Source of the DNA: Eupeodes corollae
Lineage: Eukaryota > Arthropoda > Insecta > Diptera > Syrphidae
NCBI RefSeq assembly: GCF_945859685.1
Contig: NC_079149.1
Location: 19,627,118-19,691,117, forward strand
DNA length: 64,000 nt
Reading direction: 5' to 3'
The notes beneath the pieces were generated by a model. The model worked only from the letters and a program-made list of their open reading frames with translations, was not told the DNA's origin and searched no databases. The stretch's first letter is position 1. Every line of letters begins with the position of its first letter. Positions 23,066 to 35,690 of the stretch are shown piece by piece. A program made the position numbers and the translations under genes.

Positions 23066-26000
23066 AAGTTTTTCCTTATGATTTGAAGGCAAAGAATTTT
23101 TGAAAAATCGATGTAATAATTTCAATATCAGACAATTTCAACCCATTAACTTGAAATATATATGACAAAGTTTATATTCTTTGAAAGTTTTTAGGATTTT
23201 TTTATATTAAATAGTTAATTTAATATTAAAAATTATCAAAGAATTTTGGAATCAAATTTTAAACTTTTCTATTATCTCGATTTGTTAAGTAGAGTTTCTG
23301 AAAAAAAAAAATCCAGAAATCTTATTTCAAAATCACCTAACCATTTTTGTTAAATAACTATCAGCTAAATAAACCGACTTTTTTTCTATGTATTAATAAC
23401 TTTGTTCGAAAAAGTTTTGTAATTGACAATCAAAAAATATTTTTCCATTTTGATATCCTTAGCTCGAATCCATCTCCAAAGTCACGTTTTCACGTCTGGT
23501 TTTTGAGATATTAATTTTTAAAATTTTAAAGCTGCATCATATTTCTAAAACACTTTTATGGTTTATAATAACATAAAGACATAAGTCCATTAAATATGAA
23601 AATAACAATAAAACTTTAAGTGTTTTCTATTGTTAGTAATTATAATAAGCTTTTAACCACCTCTGCGTTAAGATAAGCACTAAGCAAGTTCCTTCTTTAA
23701 ACCAAAGCTTGAAGCCAAAAATTTAAAGCTAATAACAGCTGACCCGTAATAATAACTATACTCATCTAAGTTTTGAGTATGTTCTCTTATTGAATTTGGA
23801 TGTTTGGTATGTATATAGGCCAAGTTGAAACAAATCATTAATTAAACAATGTTTACCTATGTAGGTGTCTAAAATACAATTACCCATCCTTATTCCCCTT
23901 TCAAGATAATTGGAAACTTCAAAAAAAGAAAAAAAAACTGTTCACTAAATATTCCACTTAAATTTGTGGGTAGACCTTCCTATACATGGTTAAGATATCC
24001 TTTAAGTTAAGACTGGACCTATATCCTTTGTAAATTGTATTTGAATGTAGGTATGCACATTGTACAAGGCTATGATAACCAATTTGGTCAAATTAATGAC
24101 CTTTATATTCCGTTTAATTATTATTATATCTATTTATACCTATGTATATATCGGTATGAAGGAAATTTCTATCCTATCCCAGATGTGTATTCTATCGCAA
24201 GGACGATCAAAGATTAATTTTCATAAAATCTATTTAATATGTAGCTGTGTGCATAAATGTGCATTGGTCTAAATTGATTTTCATAACAGCATCAGATGTT
24301 AAAACAACACCGTTTTCTGTAATCGTATATATATATTTTTTAATTTTTAAACGAGTACAGTTACATAAGGTACATATGTATATGTAAATAGAGGTGGGAA
24401 GGACGTGTGTGCTTAATATTGCTTCTATAAATTAATTGAAATCTCACATACAGATAATCGAGAAGTCTATATTACTCTTGATAATAGGTTTTTCCTTGCA
24501 ATATGTATGTATTTACGACAATGATACGAGTATAGGGTAAACCTAGTGACTTTGATGAATTTTGAAACAAGGATATTACGGAATTAACGAACAAAGTTAA
24601 TATCTTCTCAAAGTCAAGTCCTGATGATTTTTAATCAAACTTAGATTTCTTTCGAAAATTGAACCCATAGTTTTTAAAAATCTCGTGTTAATCTGGATTT
24701 TTATTCTAAATAATTAATAACTTTTTTTTTTAAATATATTCCTACTACTTGTTCAACCAAATATCTTATATTGTTTTAGGTCAAACTTTGTCCAGATATT
24801 AAAAGAGCCTAACACAAATTTAAGACGAACTTCGTGCCATTCATTGTGTCCTTGATTTCAAAACCTAACTATATATACATTTGATGGAAAAGTTGAATAA
24901 GTGATGCGAGGTGGTTATTATTTGCTTCGCATAATGAAAGCTTATGTGTGTCGTAATATGGCACAGCATCGGGTCATCCTCATCTCATATTTGTGATGCC
25001 TTGGCTATAACCTTATAGCTATGTGGTCAGGGTCAACAAAGTTTATAGTATTTTATATTAAGTGCACATACCCCTATGTATGGAATATTGAAAAGGAATA
25101 TTTATCTTTGTGGTTCATGGAGAAGACACAATTTTTGATATTTAGTTGAGTGGTTTTCTAAGTTAACAACATTAATATAAACAAATAACAATAATAATAA
25201 AAATAAAATCAATGACTTAGTATATAACATGTTCTTGCTCTTATATAGTTCAAGGCTAAAGGGAATGTAATGAAAACGAAAAGAAATAATATTGGAGATG
25301 TTGTGTTTTTGGTTTAATGATATTCTAAAACCATTAAAGAGAAAAGTTGTTTACAATAAAAAGGAATACAATTCGTTTAATGTGAAAAATGGTTAAAGTC
25401 ATAGAATTTTTATTTGTTTAGGAATTTTGCAAAGCCTAGCAAAATATTAAATTTCTAGTTTGTCAATCATTTTTAAGAAACTCGTATCACCACTTATTTT
25501 CAAAAATAGGTACACATAATTGAGACTTATATTTATTAAATTTGAATTATTAGAAAAAAAAACTCAATCAGAATTGGGTCCAATAGAACTGAGCTGATTA
25601 GTTCTAAATAAAAAACTTTTGAAATTTGCAAAAATTGTTTTTTTTTTTTTAATCTATTTAACCACCGTTTCTTGAGAATGCATTTATGAGTACAACTTTG
25701 TTAAAAATTTAAAATAGTTAGGTCGAAAAAGTTTTGGTAACTAAATAAGGTTCTTCCAAATATCTATTTGACTTGCTGGACTGTAAAACATTTTATTTCA
25801 GTACCGATTCTTTTCTTCTTAAAGTTGTACTTATTAAGACCTGGATTTGTCCAAATATTATTCTGAATATTAAGTTATGAGGAAATGATGATTGTTTAGT
25901 GTTTATGGATGCGACCTACACTAATAAATTCCATTGACATACGATAAAAACTTTTAAATGATATTTTTTGTTACAATTCAAACTTAAAAGAGAAGGGAAT

Positions 26001-26382
26001 CTAAAATAAAAATGTTGTTAGGACTTTCAATTATGTAAGAAAAGCCGTCTAAAATTGATACAACATATTTTAACAATGTTTTAGTTGTCTTTTTTGTTGC
26101 AGGTTTTCGTGGTTTTGTGCAATAAAATAAATTGTCAATTGGATTTTCATAAACAAATAACCAAAAACCTTCATATACATAATTTCCAAAGATATTTTTT
26201 TCGAAATCCAAAGTTTAACAATTTTTAGTGGGCTTGTATTATTTATACAAATGTGGACTTGATTTTAAAAAAATATTCTGCAAAGAATGAAGTAATTTTA
26301 AAGTGAATGTTTTCATTTGTTCTCAAGTTATTTTTTTGAAAAATCTATGTTTACCAATTTTTAGTTAAACATTATTTTTAAA
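23066..26382. other. AT-rich non-coding stretch
   Basis: About 3.3 kb of AT-rich DNA between two family Z copies of opposite orientation. Short frames are low-complexity. TA-rich runs occur near 24310-24400. No RNA gene or element end was recognised. Confidence 0.5.
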
Positions 26383-27372
26383 TTCCTATAGGAAGATATT
26401 GTAATGGGTCCGATTTGTCAAAATGAAAATTTTGACATTTTTCGACGTTTCAAGGTCCCTAGAGTCGAAATAAAAGATTTTTGGAAAGACGTCTGTGCGT
26501 GCGTATGTACGGACGTTTTTTTCGTCGTCCATAGCTCAAGAACCAGAAGAGATATCGACTTAAAATAGAAAGATGCAGAAAGGGCTCTCAAGAAAATTGC
26601 GTGGATGGTTTTTTTACCATAGCAGTTTGAAAAAAAGGTGAAAATTTTAGTTAGCCCTAAATATCTTACGAACCAAAAACCATAGAGACTTGAATTAAAT
26701 TTTATATAATGTATTGTAACGTGATATCAAAGCAGTATACGAGTATTTTTAAAAATAAATCCATTTAACGGTTTTTCTTATAAATCAAAAAAAACTGGAA
26801 AAAAATGTGTCACCTCCAAAATTTTACGACTAAAATATGATCTCCAAAACAATTATGTGCAACGAAGAATAATGTTTTTGAAATCTGATAAAATTTTGAG
26901 AAAAATCGAATTGAAAGTTTTTTTAAAATAAAAATCTATAAAAAACATTACTCAAAGTTCGTAAAAATTGAATATCGATTCAAATATCTTTTCAAAAACT
27001 TGAAATTTAGGCTTCAAACTAATTTTATCTTATAACAAATATTGTTTTCAACATTTGGTAACATTTTTAAAAAATTCGAATTGACAGTTTTTTTACAAAA
27101 AATAAAACTCTAAAAAAAAGCAATACTAAAAGTTGGTAAAAATTTACTTTCGACTCAAATACTCGTAGCTTTTCAAAAATTAGTGTCTTTAAACTTTTTT
27201 ATTTAATAAAAATACAACAGTCCGTTTTTTCATAAAAAATAAAATCTACAAAAAATAGTACGGAAATTTGGTAAAAATTGATACGAGTACATACTCGTAT
27301 AGACACTTTGAAGCAAGACAAATCGACAGACGGGATGGGAAGTTATCAGTGTGGGTCGCACCACAGCCTCTT
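26383..27372 (-). repeat. Dispersed repeat family Z, minus-strand copy
   Basis: This is the inverted counterpart of 21635-23065. It opens with the 12-bp palindrome TTCCTATAGGAA (26383-26394), runs through GTAATGGGTCCGATTTGTCA, GACATTTTTCGACGTTTCAA and GTGCGTGCGTATGTACGGAC, then the diverged tandem units (ATTCAAATATC and GACTCAAATACTC, about 174 bp apart). It closes with GACAAATCGACAGACGGGAT and GGTCGCACCACAGCCTC. It is shorter than the plus copy by roughly one to two units. Confidence 0.7.
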
Positions 27373-27430
27373 TTTTCATTAGTTTTTAAGACTTTCTTCC
27401 CATAATTTCTTTAAAACCTCACAATTTGTG

Positions 27431-28618
27431 GAGTGCGTGAAGTGAGCCTCCCTTTTTTCAAGTGGGGTTTTTCCAAAACACATGAAATGGGGGTAGGTAG
27501 CAGAAACTGCAAAAAATATATATTGTTTTTCTATTATTTACATCCGCCATTATCCCCTTATCTTTTTGGAGAAACGTCAGTTTCCGAAGCTGGTCATGAA
27601 AATTAGAGCATGAACGTAGATTAGAAGTAGTAGTAGAATGACCCCGGAGCAATTGTTAACAAGTTTTTGAATTTTTAATTTCGGAAAAGGTGAACCAGAA
27701 TATGGTTAACAGAATAGTACACTGTCAAGTCTTATTTGGACTTAATATCTTTATTTTTGAAAACATTTGAATGAAACTTCGGAACAATTTGATCTGAGTG
27801 ATTATGCATGTACAAATATTTTTTTAATGTAAATTTGTAAAGGGGGTTGGGGATGTTTTTTTGAATGTAGGCATAATCATTATTGATTTTATAGAGTCAG
27901 AATCTTAAATACCTTTTGGTCTTTGCTGAAAGAATACAGCTTTGGCTTACATTTTTTTCAAGGAGGGGCACTAGGGAGGGGAAATATTAATTATTTTTTT
28001 CGTTTTCGCCTTTAGCTATATTTGCTTATGCTTTTCGACGAAACTAGGACACGAACTGGGGCAAGTATGGTTTGAATTGGAACATGTTTTGCATTTTTGA
28101 TGTTTGAAAAAGTTGAGATAAAATAATGCTTACAAAAATTAAAAAAAATTGAGATTTTTTTTTGAAAGATCGATCATCAACGTAAAAATAGTTTATAAGC
28201 CAAGCTTTAGTAGCTATACAGCTTTAAAAAAAAAATGGCTGACTTATTTTGCATTTTTAAAACAAAAATTCGGGAACAATATCTTTTGAAATGTACATTA
28301 CATGACTCTTAGTTTTTGGAACAATAGTTAAAACAGTTTCTAGGATTCAAAAAAATATAAAAAGATGGAATTTTGAAAAAAAGGGGGCTAGAATTTGTTT
28401 GAATGTTGCTAATATTTTTTTGAATTTTGATCATAGGGTCCTAAAATTCGATTTTCGAAAAAGGGGGCTAGGTTAAACAATTTTTTGGGTGTAAAACCCC
28501 CATTTTTGGGTATTTTTTCAAAAATACTTTCGAACAATGCTAAACAAACCGAAAAAAAAACTGGAACAACTTTCCAAAATAGGAAAATCGAAAAAGAGGG
28601 GTTAACTTCACGCATTCT
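27431..28618. mobile_element. Unclassified non-autonomous TIR element
   Basis: The left end GAGTGCGTGAAGTGAGCC with CTCCCTTTTT (27431-27457) is matched by the reverse complement of the right end at 28591-28617, GAATGCGTGAAGTTAACC with CCTCTTTTT: 22 of 27 positions agree. Flanking 8-mers AATTTGTG (27423-27430) and TATTTGTG (28619-28626) differ at one base, suggesting an 8-bp duplication. The interior holds several G-runs (27485, 27964, 28381, 28465) and no coding frame of note. An 8-bp duplication fits hAT-like insertion, but the end does not begin CAG, so the superfamily is left open. Confidence 0.6.
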
Positions 28619-28844
28619 TATTTGTGTTGAAAATTATTGAATCTATACAAATTTCCAGAAGCAAAAGCAAAAGCACGGTTTTAGACAATACTTACAAAAT
28701 TTAAATCAATTTTCTAGTATAATCTCAATGTTAATGTAAATTTTATAAAAATATTTTTGAAAGCTTTTTAAAATTAGAATAAAGAATTGAAACAATTTTG
28801 TATAATTTCAGGAACTGTATTTGCATAGTGTCACCAAATCTTGA

Positions 28845-29010
28845 ATTCTTAACTTCCAATTTGTCGAATTGAAAATTTTGACATTTCTAGACGCTTCAAA
28901 GTCCCTTATATCTTAATAAGAGATTTCTGTATGTCCGTACTTCCGTACGTTTAGGAAATTTCATATCGTCGTCCGTTTTCATCAACATCAATCAAATAAC
29001 AGATGAGAGT
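28845..29010 (-). repeat. Family Z end fragment
   Basis: Contains AACTTCCAATTTGTCG, GAAAATTTTGACATTTC, a degenerate GACGCTTCAAAGTCCC and GTATGTCCGTACTTCCGTACG in the order seen at the start of the copy at 26383. Only the terminal ~150 bp remain. Confidence 0.6.
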
Positions 29011-29376
29011 ATATTTACTCCGCAGACCCACGTCTTTAAGCCAGGCAACCTCCTAAAAGGGCCAGAATATACATAAGTAGGCAATCCTAGTTTTGTTCCA
29101 TCCTTATGTCATGGTCTTTTATTATGTACCCCATTTTTGTAAATAACAGATAAGGGTAATTGAACTTAAAAATGCACTCTTATTTTGCAATATTTTGCAC
29201 CGTAGTTTCAGCTTATAGCTAGGCAACCCAATCGCTAATGATTTTTCCAATTAATATCTTTAATAAGATATTGGTCTTTATAAAATAACAGATGATGGTT
29301 AATATTCTTAAATAAATGCAATATTTTAACATTTGTCGTTTTGAAACTAGTTCAAAAGAATTTTAGGAATTCAGGT

Positions 29377-29580
29377 TAACTTTTCTTAATTTTTCGAATT
29401 GAAAATTTTGACATTTTTTGATATTTCAAGATCCCTAGAATCTAAATAACATATTTTAGAAGATGTCTGTGTGCGCGTGTTTACGTAGCTTCGGACGTTT
29501 GTACGTCAATAACACAAAAAGATGCAGAAAAGAGTCTCACAAAAATTGACTGGTGTTCTTGAGATATGTTAGAAGAAACA
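29377..29580 (-). repeat. Family Z end fragment
   Basis: Same terminal blocks as the previous fragment: GAATTGAAAATTTTGACATT, a degenerate TTTCAAGATCCCTAGAATC, then GTGTGCGCGTGTTTACG and a cytosine-guanine patch. About 200 bp, same orientation as 28845-29010. Confidence 0.6.
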
Positions 29581-31344
29581 TGCTATCTCAAACGCACGAC
29601 CCCACAGCACTCAGATCTATAATATGATAAATTAGGTTTCTAAACATCGAGACATTTCCAAATTAATGAAGTAATATTTTCAAGTAGTTAAAATTAATTT
29701 AAGGTATAATACCAAAAAAATATACCAAAGATCTAAGTGTCAGCTGTTGTTATAATGTGTTTTGAAAACTGTCAGAAGCAAAAATTCAAATGTCACCATG
29801 GACAGCTGTTAACTTTTTTATATGAACATATTCATTGTTTCTCGTTCTTTTATCGAATTCTCAAGAATGATATTATTAATAATGATATAACTTTAATACC
29901 AAAACATACAATTATTTTACTCAAAATATATTCAAAGATATTTGTTCTTGTTTACTTTTGGAGAAAAAACTGTTGTTTGTGTTTCTTTTTCTTTTATTTC
30001 TCGGAATTCACCTTTAACACCCAAAAGAATAAAATAGTCACGGGATAGTACATAATTCTCACTTGTTTTACAAAAAGTTTATTCATAGAATCAGCAGCAG
30101 GTAGAATATACATAAAGGTACGTCTGCTAAAATGAAAGTTTTAAAGGTATCATAACACTATAAAACAAAAATCACCTACATACTCGTAGGTACCTAACCT
30201 ATGAACAAAGAACAAAACTCTATTGTAGTTCATGTAAAGAAGGAATCTAAAGTCAGCATAAGACCATGAACAATACTTTTACTATGAATTGAATCTCTAG
30301 TTACGAACGTAAGACTCCTACGCCGTAACAGCTAGTTTTTCATTTCTTAGGAATAACTATTAGCTCAGAGCTTTTATATTCTCTTCGTTATATGCTTATG
30401 GTTTCACTGGATGCTGTAATTCAGGCTTTATGGTACAATAACTAAGTTTACACCTGGTACAGACCTTTATTTTGCTGTTCCAATTCCAGTGATGTCATTT
30501 GAATTATTTTAAGTGAGTGCTTCTTTTATAGGCATATAATTGTTGGCCAATCAATTCCTGTAATTTTTCCAATTCCAAAATGCTTGAAAAATGTTCTTAG
30601 TCACAAGTCTCAAGTTAAATTTAACCTTTCATTCCAAGAAAATAGAGTACTTAGAGTACTAACAGTACACTTGCAACAGCACTGTTCACTTGAACACTTG
30701 CATTTCTATATTTGAATTGAATTTTGCAAACTCAAATGCATTCGATTGGATAATCGAGACGAAAACGTGCTCAACTCTTGCCCGCAGTCGAGCGAGCATA
30801 ATTCTAAAATGTTGTTCAAATGATTGCCACAACAGCATAGTGTCAATATCATTTTCAATTGCTTTGTTTTTGTTGTGAAATTCTCAGAAACTGTGTACTT
30901 TACACACAGTTAACGCAATACTTTTGAAATTCGTTTTCATTGTTATCGGTGTGTTCTAGCATTTATACCTCAACATTCCTATAAAAACGAAATTTCCGCC
31001 CTCACGACCTTTCTTTTGTATACCTTTATTATAATAATAGTTCAGTTCAGCAGAGATGAGAGAAGGTTTGGGGTATCGTTGTGTAGTAAGGTGAAATACT
31101 TACTATAACTACGATGATATCCTTGTTTGAATTATTATTCCCTTCCGAAGGACTCGACTATTCTCAGGAAATGAATTTACATTGTATTAAAAGTTAAATG
31201 ATATTATGAAATAGAAATTTCCCAAGTAAAAACCTAAAACAATGTCATTTTCTGTAAGGTGTATAAATTTTCCTAACATACATAAAGCAATGGCTAAAAT
31301 AATAGAAACATTTCTTAATTCCGAGTTTAAGTAATTACTTCATT
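29581..31344. other. Non-coding stretch, nothing firm
   Basis: About 1.8 kb. The part 30640-31010 is somewhat less AT-rich and contains CCTATAAAAACG at 30979, but no initiator or coding exon supports a promoter. No element end was recognised. Confidence 0.4.
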
Positions 31345-31829
31345 AACTTAAACTTAAACTTAAACTTAAACTTAAACTTAAACTTAAACTTAAACTTAAA
31401 CTTAAACTTAAACTTAAACTTAAACTTAAACTTAAACTTAAACTTAAACTTAAACTTAAACTTAAACTTAAACTTAAACTTAAACTTAAACTTAAACTTA
31501 AACTTAAACTTAAACTTAAACTTAAACTTAAACTTAAACTTAAACTTAAACTTAAACTTAAACTTAAACTTAAACTTAAACTTAAACTTAAACTTAAACT
31601 TAAACTTAAACTTAAACTTAAACTTAAACTTAAACTTAAACTTAAACTTAAACTTAAACTTAAACTTAAACTTAAACTTAAACTTAAACTTAAACTTAAA
31701 CTTAAACTTAAACTTAAACTTAAACTTAAACTTAAACTTAAACTTAAACTTAAACTTAAACTTAAACTTAAACTTAAACTTAAACTTAAACTTAAACTTA
31801 AACTTAAACTTAAACTTAAACTTAAACTT
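31345..31829. repeat. Hexanucleotide satellite (AACTTA)n, about 81 perfect copies
   Basis: A tandem array of AACTTA covers 485 bp with no interruption that I can find. Minus-strand translation gives a Leu-Ser repeat, a by-product rather than a gene. The flanks are unique. The unit is not the insect telomere repeat TTAGG. Perfect uniformity suggests recent expansion or assembly collapse/extension. Confidence 0.95.
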
Positions 31830-34129
31830 GCCACTAAAATTAAATTATTAAAAATTAAATTCGTTGCAAAAAATGTTGTTTCTATTTTTTGGAGACAACT
31901 GTACATTCGTACAAATTATTTATAAATATTGTAACACGAAAGGAAGCACTTCCCTCGGAAGATTACTTTTTGTATTCGTACTACCAAGAGTATGTGGTGT
32001 AAGTTAGTACGTGAAACAAAAGGAATTTTCAATTAGGTTTTATGATATCATTTGGTAAAATGGAAAAATTAAAAACTAAGTGTTTCAGGAAAAACATGAT
32101 GATACTTTGTGCAACAAAAAGAATGGTGACTTTTGTTGACAGATATAAATAAAGAAACGTTTTGAATGAAACCTTCACAAAAGACTTTGATGTTCTAAAA
32201 TAAGCAGGATATTAAGTGCTGGGGAAATAAGTCAATCCGCCATGAAGAAAATTTCATAAAACCAATCCCTTGACATTCGAAGGTTTTTTTTAAAGAAAAT
32301 AGCAAATTGATGCAAGTTCAAAGAATGTAGATGAATTAAAGGAACAAAAGTACGAATTGTCAAAAGTTTGAAATCAATTTAATGTTTTGAAAATACGTAG
32401 AAAAATAAAAACATTTTTTGATTTTAGAGCGCAAGTGACAAGCTATCATTTCTAAGCCATTTTTCATCTTTGGTCAAGACTCTTAATCTTATTTTCCGAA
32501 AACACTCTTAAAATTTCAGTCGCTGGTTTGGAATTTAAGTAATATTTTGTTAAAAGTTCCTGCTTCGTGATTTGTTTTGCTTATGATTTTAAATGTGACA
32601 TATCTGTTATTAGAATGAATTAAGGGTGAGTTCACAGGAGATATTTTAAGTTGTCAAGTCTGTATTGTAAAATTCGTTATCAAAACTTTTTTTGTAAATT
32701 GTTCAAAAAATTTAAAGATTTTAACAATGCAAAACAATTTTGGAGTATCGGCATAGACCTTATCTTTCACGTGTCTCCAAGGAACTAAAAATTAAAGCTG
32801 TTGCATCAAAAGATCTTGCAAAATTACAAATAGTGGCTGCAAATGTTTATCATTTCCACAATTTAAGTGCGTTCCTGAAGAATGTATCGTTGCATTTTTA
32901 GTAATGGCGTACTATTTACTTGTCAAAGGTGAAAGCTTCAATTGTGACAGCAGCTAGAATACCAACCTATTCAAAGCTGAAGCTTATTTTTGAAAACCCT
33001 TAAAGGGCCTAAGGGATAATCATGGTGTAATTTTCACCATTTTCTATTGCATGTATAAGAACAAAAATAATGATTTCAACTTTTCTTATGGCGGCAAAGT
33101 TTTCCCAAGCCTCATATCAACCTCATCATCATTAACGTTAAACAAGAAAATTTCTTACAAAGCTTATCCTTCCTATAACCATTTTATCGAATATTTTTCA
33201 TCTCGTTAGCGAAAAACATAAAACAAATAAAATACAAAACAAAAACAAAAACTTAAATAAAAACAAATGAACACCCTCCTTTTCGTTCTTTTAAGGAACG
33301 TGTGGCGCTGTTCGCGTCTATCAAATTACATCCAGGTGACTACTTGTAGGTGAGTTCAAGTTGAAATCCAGAATGAGAAATGAGATCCAATTTCAAAAAG
33401 ATGCTATGTTTATTGTTGTAGGTACTTTGTACATATTCTTTTTGGGGAAAACCATTCCTCCCTCGTCGGCGCGTCTTCACAACATTCACAACAGACAGAC
33501 GTATCTGTCATCCTCGTTGTCAATTTTCTTCAGGTCACGTTCAAGGAATCATCACAACAGCTTCTTAAGTAACAAGAGAGCAAAAACAAAAATTCTATTA
33601 AGACCGTTAAACTTTATCTTAAATCTGAATTTCTTAGGAAATAAATCAATTTAGGTTTTTGTCATTCTTTTCACTCCGATCAAAAATTAAAATAAAAATA
33701 CTTTCACACTCTGTTATGGAATTTAAATAAGCACTTAATGCGCGCGTCCATTTCTAAAAATAAAACGATGGTAAATTTAGATTTGTATGCAGATTTATGA
33801 ATTTGTAAATTATATTGGGGAAAATAGGTCATTTAAATTGTTGAACACGAAAGTGTGCCCGTGACGAAAATTAAATTATGTGTCCATGTAAATGAGAAGT
33901 AACTTAAGATGCACTGCACTGAGAAAAATTCAAACTACTTGTATTAGTATAGTTAAGTAGCATTCTCAAATAGAGAGTGATTTTTTATGGTTATTTAATA
34001 TCAAGATGGGTCATAATAATTTGAAGCTACTTTTTGTTGAGTTGCAAACCACAGGTGGGTATTTTAAAATTTATCGGTTTTTGAAGACATATAAAAATAT
34101 GGACTTATTTTTTGTTTATAATAAGCTCA
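31830..34129. other. Mostly AT-rich non-coding stretch
   Basis: About 2.3 kb. A possible micro-exon at 33296-33349 is listed separately. No other coding or structural signal was recognised. Confidence 0.45.
33296..33349 (+). other. Possible short exon between acceptor- and donor-like sites
   Basis: A pyrimidine-rich run (CACCCTCCTTTTCGTTCTTT) ends in AAG at 33293-33295. The following 54 bases are GC-balanced and end at TAG|GTGAGT (donor GT at 33350). One frame reads E-R-V-A-L-F-A-S-I-K-L-H-P-G-D-Y-L and then the TAG just before the donor; the other frames have no recognisable content. Could be a leader exon or chance. Confidence 0.2.
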
Positions 34130-35690
34130 CAATCAAGGGGTTATTACAATGCAGAGACACAGTGTGAGCATTGAAAAAAGGAGAGGGGGTTTGAAAGGAG
34201 GTGTCGGTACACATTGGTTTTGAATTGCTGAATATTGCAATGATTTAAAAGACATAGTGTGGAAAGTCATTCCACATTCCCGTAGTACGGCTAAGGAACA
34301 AATCTCTGTAATTGATATCATCACCAATCAACTAAAACGCTCTACGTTCAATACTTTCCAAAAGGCTTAAGCAGGTTATAGGAGCACCAGCGTAAAGATG
34401 GGAATTATGCTTAAGCCTTAGACAAGCCTTTTTGGATCGCCTTAAAAATCAAACGTCTTGTTGAGTTTCTGGCGACGTCGCCTATGTGATCGTCACATAA
34501 GATGTGACACACATAGTGATAATATCCAGATGTTCAGTCTCATTGATGCATGTGCTATCCATGGATAATAGCAAGGGAGTGTAGCTCATTTAACGATATA
34601 AGACAGCATTGGGTTTCCAAAGTATTAAATTCCAAGCTGTCTTTTACTCCCTATTTTAAAATGCTGTTAAAGTAGGAATTTAATGAGTGCAATGATCTAA
34701 CTTTCTACAAACCGATGTAAAGAATTGCTTTACATTTGAGTTGAGTCAATGCTGTTTTCTATTGACGCGAAATAAGTAAGGAAGATGAAAAAGCTTACGC
34801 AGTGGTTTTGACAGAGTTGAATAACACCTCTTTAAAACAATAGCGGGAATATCATCCTGGCTTGCTTAAACTTTGTCCGTCTTTTCCAAGTAAATAAGTA
34901 AATTAAAATTCATTTGGTGGCGCAACAGTCCGTCGAGAACTAAGGCCTAGTGACTTACAACTCTCTACCATTCCTGTGTGCGCGTACTGTTGTCAGGAAT
35001 GGAGGGGGCTCACAGTTTTAAGCCGAATCCGAACGGCTAATTTAAGAAAATTCTTTTCATGACAAGAATTACTCTTGGAGAATTTGTCAATTCCTCTCAA
35101 GAGGCAGTACCCGTGAAAAAGACTTTAGATGGCACAGGCAGGAATTGAACCCAAGACCTCTGGCATGCCAGTCCAACGCTCTAACCATCAAGCTACGGGT
35201 ATTACCAAGTATTATAGCAACGATAACTTACTTCCTTGGCCCTAATAACCTCTTTACAGCTCACATCGAATCATGCGTTTTCCTTAGGTCTAATGCTATT
35301 TTGACCCTGTTCGGGATAAAATTTCTCATTCAATCAATCAAACTTGTGATCATATCAGCACTGGCGTCAACGTCACTTTCAAGGAAGCATAGTGACGAAT
35401 TAAAGATCCTATAATAATTATTGAGACCTTTCCAGTTAGCTTTCTCGTATTGCCAACCGGTTCTCTTAGGAACTTTATCTTTAACTGAAAAATGTTGACA
35501 CGAGAAATTTGCAGATATAACACAATTGTTAGTTGTGCCTAAATAAGATTGAACAATAATTTTGTACTTATCAGTGTCAGATGTGAGAGTGTTTTCTGCT
35601 CGGCCTTTCGTTGTTGGAGCGAAGCTACTACGGCTACTGTGCGGTGACAATACCATTTTAACTCCTCGAAATTTTGCATCGGAATCAATC
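34130..35690 (-). mobile_element. R1/I-group non-LTR relic, split by a SINE
   Basis: Minus-strand reading from about 35690 gives the end of the endonuclease domain (P-K-R-T-G-W-Q-Y-E-K-A-N-W, then D-V-D-A-S), then residues like C-K-E-V-I-R-A-K-E. A SINE interrupts at 35201-34893. Beyond it come D-D-I-P-A-I-V-L-K-R-C-like reverse transcriptase residues, a deletion, the W-G-V-K-D-S-L-E-F-N block, C-I-N-E-T-E-H-L-D-I, and a C-terminus with G-M-W-N-D-F-P-H. The last part parallels 5752-6520, so both relics belong to one family. The GVPQGSVLS and YADD blocks are deleted here. Confidence 0.7.
34893..35201 (-). mobile_element. tRNA-derived SINE, near full length
   Basis: On the minus strand the head is tRNA-like: A box TAGCTTGATGG (35195-35185) and B box GGTTCAATTCC (35151-35141) match the RNA polymerase III internal promoter consensus. 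The body follows with CACGGGTACTGCCTCTTG and the CACACAGGAATGGT block, ending in GGACTGTTGCGCCACC and an A/T-rich tail of TTTA-like units. Flanks TTTCCAAGTA (34883-34892) and TTACCAAGTA (35202-35211) form a 10-bp duplication with one mismatch. The host is an R1/I-group element. Confidence 0.85.

Noticed and set aside
30979..30990. TATA-box promoter (CCTATAAAAACG)
   Set aside because: In AT-rich DNA such matches are frequent; no initiator or downstream exon supports it.
31343..31906. 187-codon minus-strand frame of repeated Leu-Ser
   Set aside because: It is a translation of the (AACTTA)n array with short unique ends; no evidence of a protein.
32635..33040. A MITE beginning GGGTGAGTTCACAGGAGA
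   Set aside because: The start looks like a MITE end but no matching inverted end could be found nearby.
35130..35201. A tRNA gene
   Set aside because: The A and B boxes and the tRNA-like fold belong to a SINE head with body, tail and target duplication; no separate tRNA gene is needed.
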